The translations under genes were made by a program, and so were the position numbers. The notes below the pieces were generated by a model that was not told the DNA's origin, ran no database searches, and saw nothing but the letters and a program-made list of their open reading frames with translations. A stretch of DNA of 64,000 bases from Ursus arctos (Eukaryota; Chordata; Mammalia; Carnivora; Ursidae), in contig NW_026623100.1 of assembly GCF_023065955.2 (NCBI RefSeq), positions 66,220,727 through 66,284,726 of the forward strand. Reading direction: 5' to 3'. Below, piece after piece: positions 23,235 to 34,200 of this stretch (the stretch's first letter is position 1; every line of letters begins with the position of its first letter).

Positions 23235-23332
23235 AAAATTACTGCTAGTACACCTGAAACTAATATCACGCTGCATGTTAATTAGGCTGCCATTAAAACA
23301 TATTAGACTTGCATTAAAAATAAACAACTGAA
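23235..23332 (+). repeat. L1 3'-end fragment
   Basis: 'TACACCTGAAACTAATATCA' and 'GCATGTTAATTAGGCTGCCA' followed by A-rich sequence match a common carnivoran L1 3' end. Confidence 0.55.
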
Positions 23333-23344
23333 AGTCCTGTCTGC

Positions 23345-23470
23345 TGACGTTTGCGGAGCGCTTGCTGAGTGCCAGGCTCTGTACTGGGCACTTAGCGTTA
23401 GCCATCAAATCCTCCCAGCGAGCCCAGGTGTGGGCAGGCCCGTCCTGCCTCATTACGCCCGAGTTCACAG
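23345..23470 (-). repeat. MIR fragment
   Basis: 'GCTTGCTGAGTGCCAGGCTC', 'GTACTGGGCACTTAGCG' and 'GCCATCAAATCCTCCCAGCG' are a reversed, diverged MIR. Confidence 0.6.
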
Positions 23471-24304
23471 CGTCTGCGGAGCGGCCAGGCCCGACTCACC
23501 TCCGCATCTACCCGAAACGAAGGCCCTGCCCTTCCCCGCAACACCGTCCTGGGACCGGAGCCCCGGTGAGCGAGACCCCCTGGCCTGGGGAATCTGACCT
23601 GAGTCCCGTGCTGTCGCAGCTCCCCGTGTGGGCCTGGGAAACATGGACTTCTCTGGGCCACCACCCCCTCCTTTGTTCACAAGGGGTTTTGCTCTCCACG
23701 TCCCCTGCTGGGTGTTTGGGGTCATTTCTATCGTTCTTACCCTGGTCCTCTGTCTGGTTAGAAAAGGAATAGACGTGCAGAAGAGGGGCAGACATGAGGG
23801 GCTGGGGGGGGATGTCCTGAGTCCTAAAGTGGATTCCTGCAGCTGTTGAGCATCCCCACGTGTGGTCTGGACTCAACCGCCCCGAGTGGGGGGTGGGGCA
23901 GTGGAGCCTGTTGCCAAGCCCACGGTTCAGAAAACTAATGTCTTCTCAGGTCGAAGAGCAAGTCAGAGGCAGAGCTAGGGTTAATCCAGGTCTCTCGAGC
24001 CCTAGACCAGGCTGCTCTCGGCTCCCTGGGCTCAGGCCCCAGGCTGGAGCAGAGGAGGAAGGACAGGAGAGGGGGTGTCTGCAGGGCTGTGGTCCTTTCT
24101 GAAAGCCTAAGGCCGGACCCATGTTCTTGCCTTTGCCAGCTTCCAGAGGCCACTCACAGCCCTTGGCTCGTGGCCCCTTCTCCTCCTTCAAAGCCGACAG
24201 CAGCAGGTCAGGTCCCCCTCACACCTTGTCCCTGTGTTGCTGACTCTTCTGTCTCCTCCCCTACTTCGAAGGCCCCCTATGATTACACCGAGCCCCCTCC
24301 TCCG

Positions 24305-24440
24305 GGATAATCCAGGTGATCTCCCCATCTCCAGCGGGGCTGACTAGCAACCTTGATGCCCCTTGCCATGTGACCCAACATATTCCCAGGTTCCAGGGAT
24401 TAGGATGTGGACATCTTTGGGGGTCACTATTCTGGCTGCC
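24305..24440 (-). repeat. Old LTR-like repeat, same family as 55.73 kb but inverted
   Basis: 'GGATAATCCAGGTGATCTCC', 'GCCATGTGACCCAACATATT' and 'GGATTAGGATGTGGACATCT' resemble a frequent mammalian LTR-like family. The 55.73-56.17 kb copy reads the same family in the other direction (CTTGAGGTGGGGGAGATAAT). The exact family name is uncertain. Confidence 0.5.
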
Positions 24441-25284
24441 ATATGCCCCTTGTCCCAAAGGCGGCTTCCCCCAAATAGTCACATTTCCTGCACATCGGCC
24501 TGTGGACTGTGATTTGCACCGGCGGCTTTCTCCCGAGTACCTCTCGGAAAAGATGGTGTCCGGCCCCAGCCTCATCCTCAGAGAATTTCCCCTCATTCCA
24601 TTTCTGGCTTCCTGTGTTCCCCTGCAAGGGTTCCTGGGAGGTGCCAGCCCCTGGTGGGCAGGCCCTGGTTCCCACCTTCTCAGCATTCCCCTGTCTTTCT
24701 GTGTGTCCCTCCCACAAGTGGACCCCTGGCCTCTGGCCTGGACGAGGGACAGGGAGACAGGCCCAGGTTGCTGGCCAGGCTTGGCAGGGGAAGGCAGACT
24801 TGTCTGCAGATGGGACAAGGAGGTGGTCGAGGCTGGCGCATCAGCTGACGGGCCGTCAGTCCTGGAGTGAGCAAAGGGCTATGGAATCCATTCCTGTGCT
24901 CCCAGGCCCCAGGGAGGGTCCTGTGCCTCACCGGAGAAATGGAGGTGGTTTCAGCTGGTGAAATGGAGATGGGGGGCCAGGCTCGGCCTGCTTATGTGGC
25001 CCTGCTCTGCTTGGGGGTGGAGGGGGGTGGAGGAAGCCGACCAGGCAGACAGCTGTGCCAGGATCTTTTGGGAACTGGGGTGGAGGCCGTGAGTTTGTCC
25101 ATGTCCCCCGAAGTGCTGGGGGCAGCTGGGAATTGGGCATCACTGCTGGTCGCCCTCCATGCTGTCCCCTGCCCCTTGCACTCTCTTGACACTGTCCTCT
25201 CAGGGGCCACCTGGGGCCATCTTGGGTCAAATGCAGCCACCTTGTCTTTGCTCCCTGTCCTAGGCAGCCAAAATGGTTTCCTGG

Positions 25285-25735
25285 GACTCAGACCCTTGTG
25301 TAGTCCCTTCCCCTTGAGTGTGGGCTGGTCCTGGTGACTTGCTGTTTACAAAAAGAGTAGGACAAAAGCTTCTAAGATACTGACACAGAAGTCTGCGACT
25401 TCCCTCCTGCCTGCACACTGTCTCCCTGTCACTCTGACGAAGGCAGCTGCCATCTTGTGAGCTGCCCTGTGGAGAGGCCACACGGCAGGGAACTGGGGGC
25501 CACTTTCAGCCCTCAGCCAGCATTGAATAGATGGCCTCAGTCCGACAACCCGCAAGGAACTGAATCTTGTTAAGAACGACCACATGAGGAAGCTTGGAAA
25601 TGGATCCTTCCCTGTCAGACCTGGAGATGGCTGGAGCCACCCCCAGATTCCTGACATACAGAATCTGTGAGATAACGAATGTTGCTGTTCAAACCACCAA
25701 GGTCTGGGTTAGTTTGTTACACAGTGATCGATCAC
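25285..25735 (+). mobile_element. MLT1-family solo LTR (ERVL-MaLR), diverged
   Basis: The order of motifs fits an MLT1-type LTR: 'CTTGTGTAGTCCCTTCCCCT', 'GAAGGCAGCTGCCATCTTGT', 'CCCTGTGGAGAGGCCACACG', 'GAATCTGTGAGATAACGAAT' and 'AGTTTGTTACACAGTGATCG'. This is a noncoding remnant of an ancient retrovirus-like element, with no internal region present. Confidence 0.7.
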
Positions 25736-26423
25736 ACACACCCCCCTTTGTCCTTGACCCTGTTGCCCCATCAGCCCTTTGTCCTTGGCCTTTGTTTACT
25801 CATCTGGTTCTCCCCTTGCCTTCCCAGCCTCCTCCTCTCTCCTTCGCCGTCATCTCTTCCACCCCAGGCTGAGGTTTCCCCCAGCATCTCTGGTCGCCAC
25901 ACACCTCAGGGAGAACCCATCTATTCACGGCTTCAGTAATGGGTAAGTACCATGTCTATAGCAATGTTCTTCCAGTCATTCCCCCCGTTCCATCAGCTCA
26001 TCTGCATTCAGTTCCATTTCTCCTCCGGCCCCTGAATATATATTTTATCTGAATGTTACTATAACAACCCAAACCAGTGAATATGTCCCTTCCCGTCATC
26101 TCTGTTTCCAGTCAGCAATAGATGTTCCTTTTGGAAGGAGGCTGAGGGCTTGCTCATACCCCCTGTCAGAGCTGAGCACAGATCCCCTCGCCTCTGAGCT
26201 GCCTCCCTCCAAAGCAGACTCGCCTTCCTTAAACATAATCCCCAAGACATCAGATTATCACTCTCGAGTCTCCACATCCTTTCCCATTGACCTTGCCTGA
26301 TGTTTTCCACCAAGATGCTCACGTGACTTTAGCGGCCAGACTGGGGTCTGCATGCTGGTTCTACCATATTCTGCCTGGGTGCCGGTGGGTTCATTTCCTT
26401 GGCCTCAGGTTTCTAACCTGAAG

Positions 26424-26815
26424 CTAAAAACTGGAAAGGCCCCAAATGTCCTTCAACAGGTGAATGGTTAAACTGTGGCACATCTGTACTGTGGAATTAT
26501 GTTGGGTGAATAAAGCCAGTCCCAAAAGGTTTGACTCCATTTACATAACATCAGTGAAATGAGAAAACTGTAGAAATGAAGAACGGATTCATATTGCCTG
26601 GGGTTGGGGAGAGGCACAGGGGAGGTGGCTGTGACTATAAAAGGGGATGGACATGTTCTGTACCTTGATTGCGTCAATGTCAATATCCTGGTCGTGATAT
26701 GACATTTAAGTGTTGAGAGAATTTATCACGGTCTGGGGCGGGGGACTGGTAAAGGGTACAGAGAATTTCTCTGCAGTTCTTACAACTGCACGTGAATCTA
26801 AAGTTATCTCCAAAA
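26424..26815 (+). mobile_element. L1 3'-region relic
   Basis: 'CCCAAATGTCCTTCAACAGG', 'GTGAATGGTTAAACTGTGGC', 'ATTGCCTGGGGTTGGGGAGA' and 'GTGTTGAGAGAATTTATCAC' follow the end of ORF2 and the 3'UTR of old L1 elements. It has many internal deletions and no intact frame. A CAN SINE is inserted at its right end. Confidence 0.75.
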
Positions 26816-26817
26816 AG

Positions 26818-26941
26818 GGGCGCCTGGCCGGCTTGGTCGGTTGAGTTGGTAGATATCGTTGTCAGTATCAACGTGGCTATTGATCTCCGAGTTGAGAGTT
26901 CAAGCCCCATGTTGGGCATAGAGCTTACTTAAAAAAAAATG
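26818..26941 (+). mobile_element. CAN SINE with an atypical middle
   Basis: Head GGGGCGCCTGGCCGGCTTGG and end 'AGTTCAAGCCCCATGTTGGG' plus poly-A are typical. About 25 extra bases lie between the two boxes (near 26852-26880). A perfect 12-bp duplication ATCTCCAAAAAG lies at 26806-26817 and 26942-26953. Confidence 0.9.
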
Positions 26942-27534
26942 ATCTCCAAAAAGTTTAATTAAAAAAAAATACCCCTTTCATTGAGTTGCAAGGAACTCAA
27001 AGCCTGGAAGGCACATTACTAATAAAAGAATATGAATGAAAAAAATAACTGCTTTTTACTCACGAACATGTTTGTATCTGACACACACCACAGGCTTCCA
27101 GGCTTTTATCTTGATATTGAATTACCTGCCCCACAGAGAACCCGGTGGGCTGCGGGGTTGCTCAGCACCTCCCCTGAGCCCATGAGACCCTATTCGGCAG
27201 GGGGCAGCTCCTTTCCTCTTCCCTTTGCCGGAGCAATGAAAGGGGGGGTGGTGGGCGGACTTGGGTGAGGGAAGGCTGCTGCAGAGTCAGGAAAGTTCCG
27301 TAAGGCAGGGTCACTGAGTCTGAGGGTGCAGGCCGGCAGCAGGGGGAGAGAGATTGAGGAGAAGTGACCAGGGGATCACGATCTTGCCCTCCCTGTGCCT
27401 TCCTGAATATTTCCCTCTCAGCCCTGATGCCCTCACCTACCAAATCCCAACCAGCTTTGAGCTCTGGCTCAGGTCTGTTTCCTGAGACCCTCATCCCAGC
27501 CTCAATCTCTGCTTATTTGAGCTCCATAATTTAC

Positions 27535-27728
27535 ATTTTATTTTAATTTTTTTTTTAGAGAGAGAGAGAAGGGAGGGGGGACAGGCAGAGGGAGAGACAG
27601 AGAATCCTCAAGCAGACTCCTCACTGAGCACAGAGCCCGACGTGGGGCTCAATCGCATGACCCTGAGACCATGACCCGAGCCGAAATCAAGAGTTGGATG
27701 CTTAACTGACTGAGCCACCCAGGTGCCC
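27535..27728 (-). mobile_element. CAN SINE
   Basis: Reverse copy: a T-rich tail, (GA)n, 'CTCCTCACTGAGCACAGAGC', 'CGACGTGGGGCTCAATCGCA', and the head complement 'ACTGAGCCACCCAGGTGCCC'. It is flanked by TGAGCTCCATAATTTA and TGAGCTCCACAGTTTA. Confidence 0.92.
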
Positions 27729-28288
27729 CTGAGCTCCACAGTTTAGCTCATGATTCACTGGCTAACGTTGCCTGGATAGTGTCACGTGATAACGCCTCAC
27801 AGAGAGAAAGCCTTGCACCAGGCTCCTTGGCACAATGCTGGGCGTAGAATACACGTACAGAAATAATTGTTGGCTTATATCACAGTCAAAGGGATGACCC
27901 CCTTGATTTATGGAGCAGTCATAACAATCAAGGAGAAAGAGATTCACAGCCTGATGGAAAAAGGGTCAAAAATAAATGGATAGTTTTCAGTTTATAAATG
28001 CAAATGGCCCTTAAACCTGTGAAAAGATGGTCGACCTCCTCAAAAAGGAAGAAATGCAAAACAAAATGTGTGGTGAGAGATCGCTGCTCACCTATCAGAT
28101 GGGCAAACATCCAAGAGTTTAACAACATTCTCAACCGGCAGCATACTTTTTCATGCATATTCCTGGTGGGAAGGCAAAATGCTGCAACCCCTAGGGGTAA
28201 TTTTTTGAAAATTTTATTTAAAAGCAATCTTAAACTTACAGAAAAGATGCGAATCCAGTAAAAGAACTTCATTTTCTCTAAACTTTTT

Positions 28289-28486
28289 AAAAGATTTTAT
28301 GTATTGACACATTTATTTAGAGTGTGAGCGGGGGAAGGAGCAGGGGAGAGGGAAGGAGAATCGCGAGCAGACTCATGTGGGGCTCAAGCTCATGATCTTG
28401 AGATTGTGACCCCGAGATCATGACCTGAGCCAAAATCAAGAGTCAGATGCTTAACAGACTGGGCTTCCCCCCATCCCAGGCGCCCC
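28289..28486 (-). mobile_element. CAN SINE inside the L1 relic
   Basis: Reverse copy with 'AAAAGATTTTATGTATTGAC', 'GACCTGAGCCAAAATCAAGA' and 'CCCAGGCGCCCC'. It is flanked by TTCTCTAAACTTTTT (28274-28288) and TTCTCTAAGCTTTTT (28487-28501). Confidence 0.9.
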
Positions 28487-28711
28487 TTCTCTAAGCTTTT
28501 TATGATGTGTCAACATGAAGCCCAACCACTTCCAAGAAACTTTAGTATTGGATATATTTCTTTCCAATAAGGACATTCTCTTTCACAATTATAGCATAAA
28601 CATAAAAATCAGGAAAGTAACACTGACCCATTACTACCATCTACCCTCAGACCCCATTCAACTTTCTCCTATTATTCCAATAACGTCCTTTAGAGCAAAA
28701 AGATTTGATCC

Positions 28712-28907
28712 TGGGGCGCCTGGGTGGCTCAGTCATTAAGTGTTTGCCTTCGGCTCAGGGCGTGATCCCAGAGTTCTGGGACCGAGCCCCGCATCGGGCT
28801 CCCTGCTCCACTGGGAGCCTGCTTCTTCCTCTCCCACTCCCCCTGCTTGTGTTCCCTCTCTCGCTGCCTGTCTCTCTCTGTCAAATGAATAAATAAAATC
28901 TTAAAAA
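28712..28907 (+). mobile_element. CAN SINE inside the L1 relic, young type
   Basis: Head TGGGGCGCCTGGGTGGCTCA, CT-rich tract, (AATA)n and poly-A. The 15-bp duplication AAAAAGATTTGATCC at 28697-28711 and 28908-28922 is perfect. Confidence 0.95.
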
Positions 28908-29060
28908 AAAAAGATTTGATCCAGAATCACATATTTAATTGTCACGTGTTCAGTTTCCTTTGATCTGAAACAGTCCTCAATCTATCATTGACTTTCAAGA
29001 CCTTGATAGTCTTGAAAAATACAGGTCAGTTATTTTGTAGAATATCCCTTGGTTTGGGTT

Positions 29061-29401
29061 TGCTATGGTCTGGTGTTTGTGTCCCCTCAAAATTCCTATG
29101 TTGAAACCTAATGCCCAAGGTGATGGAATTAGGAGGTAGGGCTTTGGAAGGCTCTGCCCTCATGATTGGGATCAATGCCCACAGAAAAGAGACCCCAGGG
29201 TGCTAGCTTGTCCCTTCCACCGTGTGAGGACACAGAGAAAACATGGCTGTCCACGAGCCAGGAAGTCCTCATCGGACATCAAATCTGCTGCTGTGATGAT
29301 CTTGGACTTTTCAGACCCCAGAACTGTGGGAAGTGAATGTTTGTCGTTCATAAGTCACCAGCCTATGGTACTTGGTGATAGAAGCCCAATGGATTAAGAT
29401 A
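29061..29401 (+). mobile_element. MLT1-type solo LTR (ERVL-MaLR) inside the L1 relic
   Basis: It starts TGCTATGGTCTGGTGTTTGT and ends GGATTAAGATA. Inside lie 'TATGTTGAAACCTAATGCCC', 'TCCACCGTGTGAGGACACAG' and 'CTTGGACTTTTCAGACCCCA'. A 5-bp duplication GGGTT (29056-29060 and 29402-29406) is the size expected for this class. It is a noncoding remnant of an ancient retrovirus-like element; no internal genes are present. Confidence 0.8.
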
Positions 29402-29436
29402 GGGTTTGTCTGATGTCTCCTCAAGATTAGATTCGG

Positions 29437-29637
29437 ATGGGGCGCCTGGGTGGCTCAGTTGTTAAGCTCTGCCTTTGGCTCAGGGCGTGATCCCGGAGTC
29501 CTGGGATCAAGCCCCACATCAGGCTCCTCCACTGGGAGCCTGCTTCTTTCTCTCCCACTCCCCTTGCTTGTGTTCCCTCTCTCGCTGGCTGTCTCTCTCT
29601 CTCTCTGTCAAATAAATAAATAAAATCTTAAAAAAAT
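29437..29637 (+). mobile_element. CAN SINE inside the L1 relic, young type
   Basis: Full-length copy with head GGGGCGCCTGGGTGGCTCAG, CT-rich tract, (AATA)n and AAAATCTTA. The 11-bp duplication ATTAGATTCGG at 29426-29436 and 29638-29648 is perfect. Confidence 0.95.
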
Positions 29638-31039
29638 ATTAGATTCGGTGATGCATCTTGGACTGGAATATCATAGAAATGATGTCGTGTCGTCGCGCAT
29701 CCCGTTGGTGGCATAACATTTCAATCCGGCTCATTACTGATGATGTTGACTTTAATCACTTGGTGAAAGGGACGTGTTTCAGGTTTTTCCATTGTAAAGT
29801 CACTCTTTTCCCCTTTGTAATTAGTCAGTATTTTGTTGGGAAGTATTTTGAGACTATATAAATATCCTGTTCCTCATTAAACTGGCAATTTGTTCATCTA
29901 TTTCTAGCAGTGGGGACTCCTAGATTCCTATTTTATTTGTTGGGTTATAATCTGTTGGTATCATCTTGATTCTGATGCTCAAAATTTCCCATCTTTTGCC
30001 AGTGGGAGCCTCTCCCCTGCACCCCGTTATTCTTTGAGCACTTCCTTACTTTTCAGTGTGATGTGTTCTGGGCTCATCTTGCTCCTTGCTTGACCCCACT
30101 CTGGAATCTGCCATTCCTCCAAGAAGGTTCTGTTCCTTTTAGTAAAGAATGGTATTTAGAAACTAAGATCTGGGCATGAGGTGTGCTCATTGCTGTGGAG
30201 GACTCGTTGCTCACAGGCGCTCTCCATGGACAGAAAAAGAGACACAGACAGACATGTATATACACACGCATATTGTACATCTGTATTTTTATACCTGTCG
30301 AAGCACAGTGTGCAGCTCATGCTGGAGTGAGAAGTAGAGGCTGAGGTGTCTCCTGGAGGGAGGGGCTGACCCAGTGTCTAGAAATGGGGGAGGTTCACGA
30401 CAGTTGCTGCGGGAATGGTCCACCCAGCCCTTTGGGCCTTTGGGGGGCTGGTTGCTGGTCCACGGACTTCCCAGAGAATAGGCTGACTGGCAGCTGGCTG
30501 AGGCTTTACAGAAGTGACGTCAAATCCCCAGCCCTAGGGATGGCTCATGCTCTGAAGGCATCCCCGGGAAGGAAGGCATGACCATGCCAGGAGGAAGCCG
30601 GCTCCCCCCAAAGGAGACTTCCCTGTTGGCCCTCAGGCCCAGCCGAGGAGGACAATGAACCGGGGAGATTCTCTCGGGACCAGGACCTGGATCCCCTGTG
30701 GAGAGGTGAGCCCTGGCAGCCCAGCCAGCAGGGTGTGGTGTAGGCCGTGGGCTGGCAACCCCTGAGGGTCCTCCCCTTCTCCCCTTTTGCGAAGTCAGTC
30801 CTTACTGCGGACAATCTGTTTTCTCTCTGCCGTCAGAGATTCGGTGTTTGGGGTGGTTACATTTAGAATTGAGCCACCGTGATAGATAAGCAGCCACATC
30901 CACCTCATTGAGAGAAATGCACATTACTCAGAGATCCTGATTTTAGAGCTGGTCATGACTTGGATCGTCTTCCTTTGGGAAGGAGATCAAGTGCATTTTT
31001 AGTTGTAGATGGCGTGGGTTCTTCATTTTAGTAAGAACA

Positions 31040-31180
31040 TCTTAAAAATATCTTTTTTTATTGAGGTGAAATTCCCCTAACATTAATCATGTAAAAATGT
31101 ACAATTCGGGGCGGGTAGCACCCTTGCAATGTTGTGCAACCACCGTCTCCATCAGGTAGCCAGGGCGTTTCGAAAGTGCG
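31040..31180 (-). repeat. L1 3'UTR fragment
   Basis: 'TTTATTGAGGTGAAATTCCC', 'TGTAAAAATGTACAATTCGG' and 'CAATGTTGTGCAACCACCGT' match the antisense 3' end of old L1 elements. Confidence 0.65.
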
Positions 31181-31479
31181 TCCACGAGGAAAGAAGGTAC
31201 GTGTGGGGGCTGGGCAGCCGGGGGGTGCGGTGTGTCCGGCCAGCACCCCTTGCTCGGGGGACAGCTCTGCTCCTGCTCCGCGCGCGCTGGCTGCATCCGT
31301 GTGCACCAGGGCCGCCTCCGCGCTCACTCGTGGGGGTGGGCGTGTGACTCAGCTGTCCTGCTAGTTGTAGAACCCGGTTCACGGCGGGCCTGGGACCCAG
31401 GCCGGAACAACTGAAGTGACCCTTGGAACTTTTCTGCTGGGGAGGGCCCCTTGAGTGAGGGTGACAACGAAACACAAAA

Positions 31480-31750
31480 CAGAACAATTAGGTGTCTCGG
31501 ACCTTGAGGCTCGAGGTGGGGGAGGGGTCGTTGCCAAAGGCCGCGGAGCTTCTTGTCCTAGAAGCACGAGGGCACTTCCTGAGGGGAAAGAAAACAATGT
31601 TCTTCCACTGGGATCGCAAACTGGCAGGAGGTACGCCCGCGACTGCTGGCCGCCATCTTGGAGTCGCCTCAAGGAGGAGACAAGGTGCCGCCACAGTGGC
31701 GAGCAGACGAGCGTGATGGCGCCAGTGAGCTCGGGAGCTAGCCTTTGAGT
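31480..31750. promoter_or_regulatory. CpG-enriched patch with a YY1-type motif upstream of DNMT3A
   Basis: GGCCGCCATCTTGG at 31648-31661 contains the reverse of the YY1 core AAGATGGCGGC. It lies about 4 kb before DNMT3A exon 1, in a unique, moderately CpG-rich stretch with a second GATGGCGCC near 31716. It could be a distal element or a noncoding-RNA start; the call rests on motif evidence only. Confidence 0.3.
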
Positions 31751-32555
31751 CCCCAGATTTACCTGTTCCTCAGTCCCCGACCCCGGGGCTTCCCAATTGT
31801 CTCAACCCTAAACTACTGAATCCCTTTGTTTAAAATCTGGTTTAGGCTGGGATTCTGTCCCATGTGACTGAGAGTCTTGACGAATATAACAAGCCACATG
31901 GAAGGTAGGTGGAAGCAGCACCATTTGCTATAGATGAGGAACCTACGTGGATAGTGGTCCGTGATGCAGCTCTCCTGGTGGGTGTGACAGCCGTGGATAT
32001 TAAGATGACCCAAGTGGTGAGTCACTGTGGGGTTGCAATCACCGAGCCGGGTGGTAGGTGAGCCAGGTCTGGACACCAGCGAGGGGGTGCAGCACAGGTA
32101 GGCGGAATGGCTTCAGAAGCCGACTGATGGAGAGGACAGAAGGTCTCGCAGGGTGCGGGGGCCAAGGGTAGTCTCATCTGAGTCAGAAGTGTGGGAACGG
32201 AGCCTTCCGCTGGAGTCCCCGGGTGGAAGATGTTAGAGGAACATGCTGTTGGGGAAGGAGCTGAGAGGCCCGGTGGTAGTCATTGGTGCCGGCTGCTGAA
32301 TATGCCTGGTTCTCCCTGCTTTGCGGTCTGGTAGTGGTTACCTCGCGGTCCCGGTAGTTGAATGGAGCTGTGTGGCTGGTTCCGGCCAATGAGGGACGCG
32401 TGGCCATGTCAGGGTGATACCCTCCGGTGCTCTCCTTGCGATGGTGGCTCTCCGGTCAGCCAGGGTCCCAGAATATGCCATGAGCTCTACCCCTCGGCAG
32501 ACGTGCCGCAGACATGGAACAGGAGCGAGAGAAGAAACTTCACGTTTTTTTTAGA

Positions 32556-33268
32556 ATAGATTTAATAGATTTAATTTATAATTGGGCCATGCTAGATTTT
32601 TTGTATTGTGGTAAAATCGGTATAACATAAAATTGCCACCTTCACCGTTTCGAAGTGTAGAGTTCCGAGGCAGTAAGTACGCTCTCATAGTGTGCAGCCA
32701 TCGCCACGTCCACTTCCAGAACTCTTTCCATCTTTCCACACTGAAGCTCTGTACCCACCAAACACGCGCTTCCCACTCCTCACGCCCACCCCACGCGCCC
32801 CAGTCCCTGGCGGCCACCATTCTGCTTCGTCTCTATGAATCTGACTACTCTGGGTACCTCCCGTAGGTGGAATCACACAACATTTGTCCTTTTGTGTCTG
32901 ACTTATTTCACTTAGCAGAGTGTCTTCAGGGTTGATCCATGTTGTGGCAGCTTTCAGAATGTCCTTCCCCTTTAAGGCTGAATAACATTCCATGGACCGT
33001 ATACGCCACATTGTATTTATCTGTTCATCTATTCGTGAACATCTGGGTGGTCTTCACCTTTTGGCTACTGCAAACAATACTGCTATGAACACTGGGGTAC
33101 AAGTAGAGACTATGAGAGTCTCTGCTTTTGGTTCCTTCGGGTCTATACGTAGAAGTGGAATTGCTGGATTGTATGGTAATTCTATGTTTAATTTTTGTGA
33201 GGAGACACCGTACTGTCTTCCGCAGAACTTTTGTGATTTTAAGTCATGAAAATTTGGGGTTGTTTGCA
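32556..33268 (-). pseudogene. L1 ORF2 3' end and 3'UTR relic
   Basis: On the minus strand, 33268-33054 reads ...NPAIPLLRIDPKEPK... and 33011-32900 reads MWRIRSMECYSALK.... These are the reverse-transcriptase-protein C-terminal phrases of LINE-1 ORF2. Frameshifts and stops break the frame, so it is a dead relic. The rest (32556-32690) is the L1 3' end with 'AAATCGGTATAACATAAAAT'. It probably predates the carnivoran radiation, since it is strongly diverged. Confidence 0.85.
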
Positions 33269-33744
33269 ATATTGCAGGATAACCCTAGACTATCCTGATA
33301 CTGCCCCTTGCTCCGGATAATCTAGGATCAACCAGGATTCTGGTCAGGCCACAGTGGAACGGACAGAAGTGAGGGGGTCTAGGAGCCCGAAGGCTAAATC
33401 AGTCGGAGTCAGACCCAGTGTGATGTGTGGGGAGGAGGGCCAAGTAGAGTTAGCCAGCACTGAGATGCCTCTTCTCGGGACCACCTGGAGGGGCCACGTC
33501 AGGGCTAGGTTCCAGAACCAAAACTGCAGCCACATGGTTGCTTCTTGCTGGACACAAACCCCCTCTAACATGGTCATCTTGGGCCTCTTGACCCCAGCAA
33601 CACAGATATCCAAGGTCACACACATTTTGGGCTCCCAGTGACTTCATCATAAATAGTTCTACTCAATAGAAACTTAACTTTGCTCTTCTTGACCTGAGAA
33701 TCTCAGCTTGTGGAGAGCAACTATAATGTTTTAAAAGTGTGAGG

Positions 33745-33945
33745 TGGTGATGTCAGGGTCCGATGGACCAGGTTTTGAATCCTGGTTCTGTGACTTCCCC
33801 AACTGTGTGGCTTTGACTAAGCCTCAGTTTCTTCCTCTGTAGAGTGAGGATAATATAAACTACCACATAGGTTCGGCAAGGACTAAGGGAAATGTGCCAG
33901 GTCCGGTGCCTGGCGCACAGGAGGCACTCAGGAAACAGTCGCTGC
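33745..33945 (+). repeat. MIR element
   Basis: 'GGTTTTGAATCCTGGTTCTG', 'TAAGCCTCAGTTTCTTCCTC' and 'GGTGCCTGGCGCACAGGAGG' follow the MIR consensus over most of its length. Confidence 0.85.
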
Positions 33946-34094
33946 TATTTGGGGGCAGTATTATATAAGCCCTTGAGGAAGGGAGAGGCATGGCGCCATC
34001 TTTCTGAACACGGCCTTCCCCTTAGCCATGCTTCAGAGTATTTGCGGGTGCCTGTCTTGATGTGGAAAGCAAAGCGGCAAGGAGCCTGCAATGC

Positions 34095-34200
34095 ACACAT
34101 TCATTCAACAGATGTTTATTGAGAACCTACTGGGCGTCAGGTGCCAAGCTACAGATGTGGTTCCTGTCCTCAAGGGGGAAACAGCATGAGTCTCTGGAAC
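34095..34200 (-). repeat. L2 fragment
   Basis: 'TTCATTCAACAGATGTTTAT', 'TGAGAACCTACTGGGCGTCA' and 'GGTTCCTGTCCTCAAGG' are the reversed L2 3' end. Confidence 0.7.

Larger units (their letters stand above)
28205..30050 (-). mobile_element. Old L1-type relic interrupted by four later insertions
   Basis: Pieces before, between and after the inserts read on as one element: 'CAATAAGGACATTCTCTTTC', 'ATTCCAATAACGTCCTTTAG', 'AGTTATTTTGTAGAATATCC', 'TCTGATGTCTCCTCAAGATT' and 'GAGACTATATAAATATCCTG'. These match from memory an old L1M-type sequence, probably in antisense orientation. The inserts are at 28289-28486, 28712-28907, 29061-29401 and 29437-29637. No open frame survives. Confidence 0.6.
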
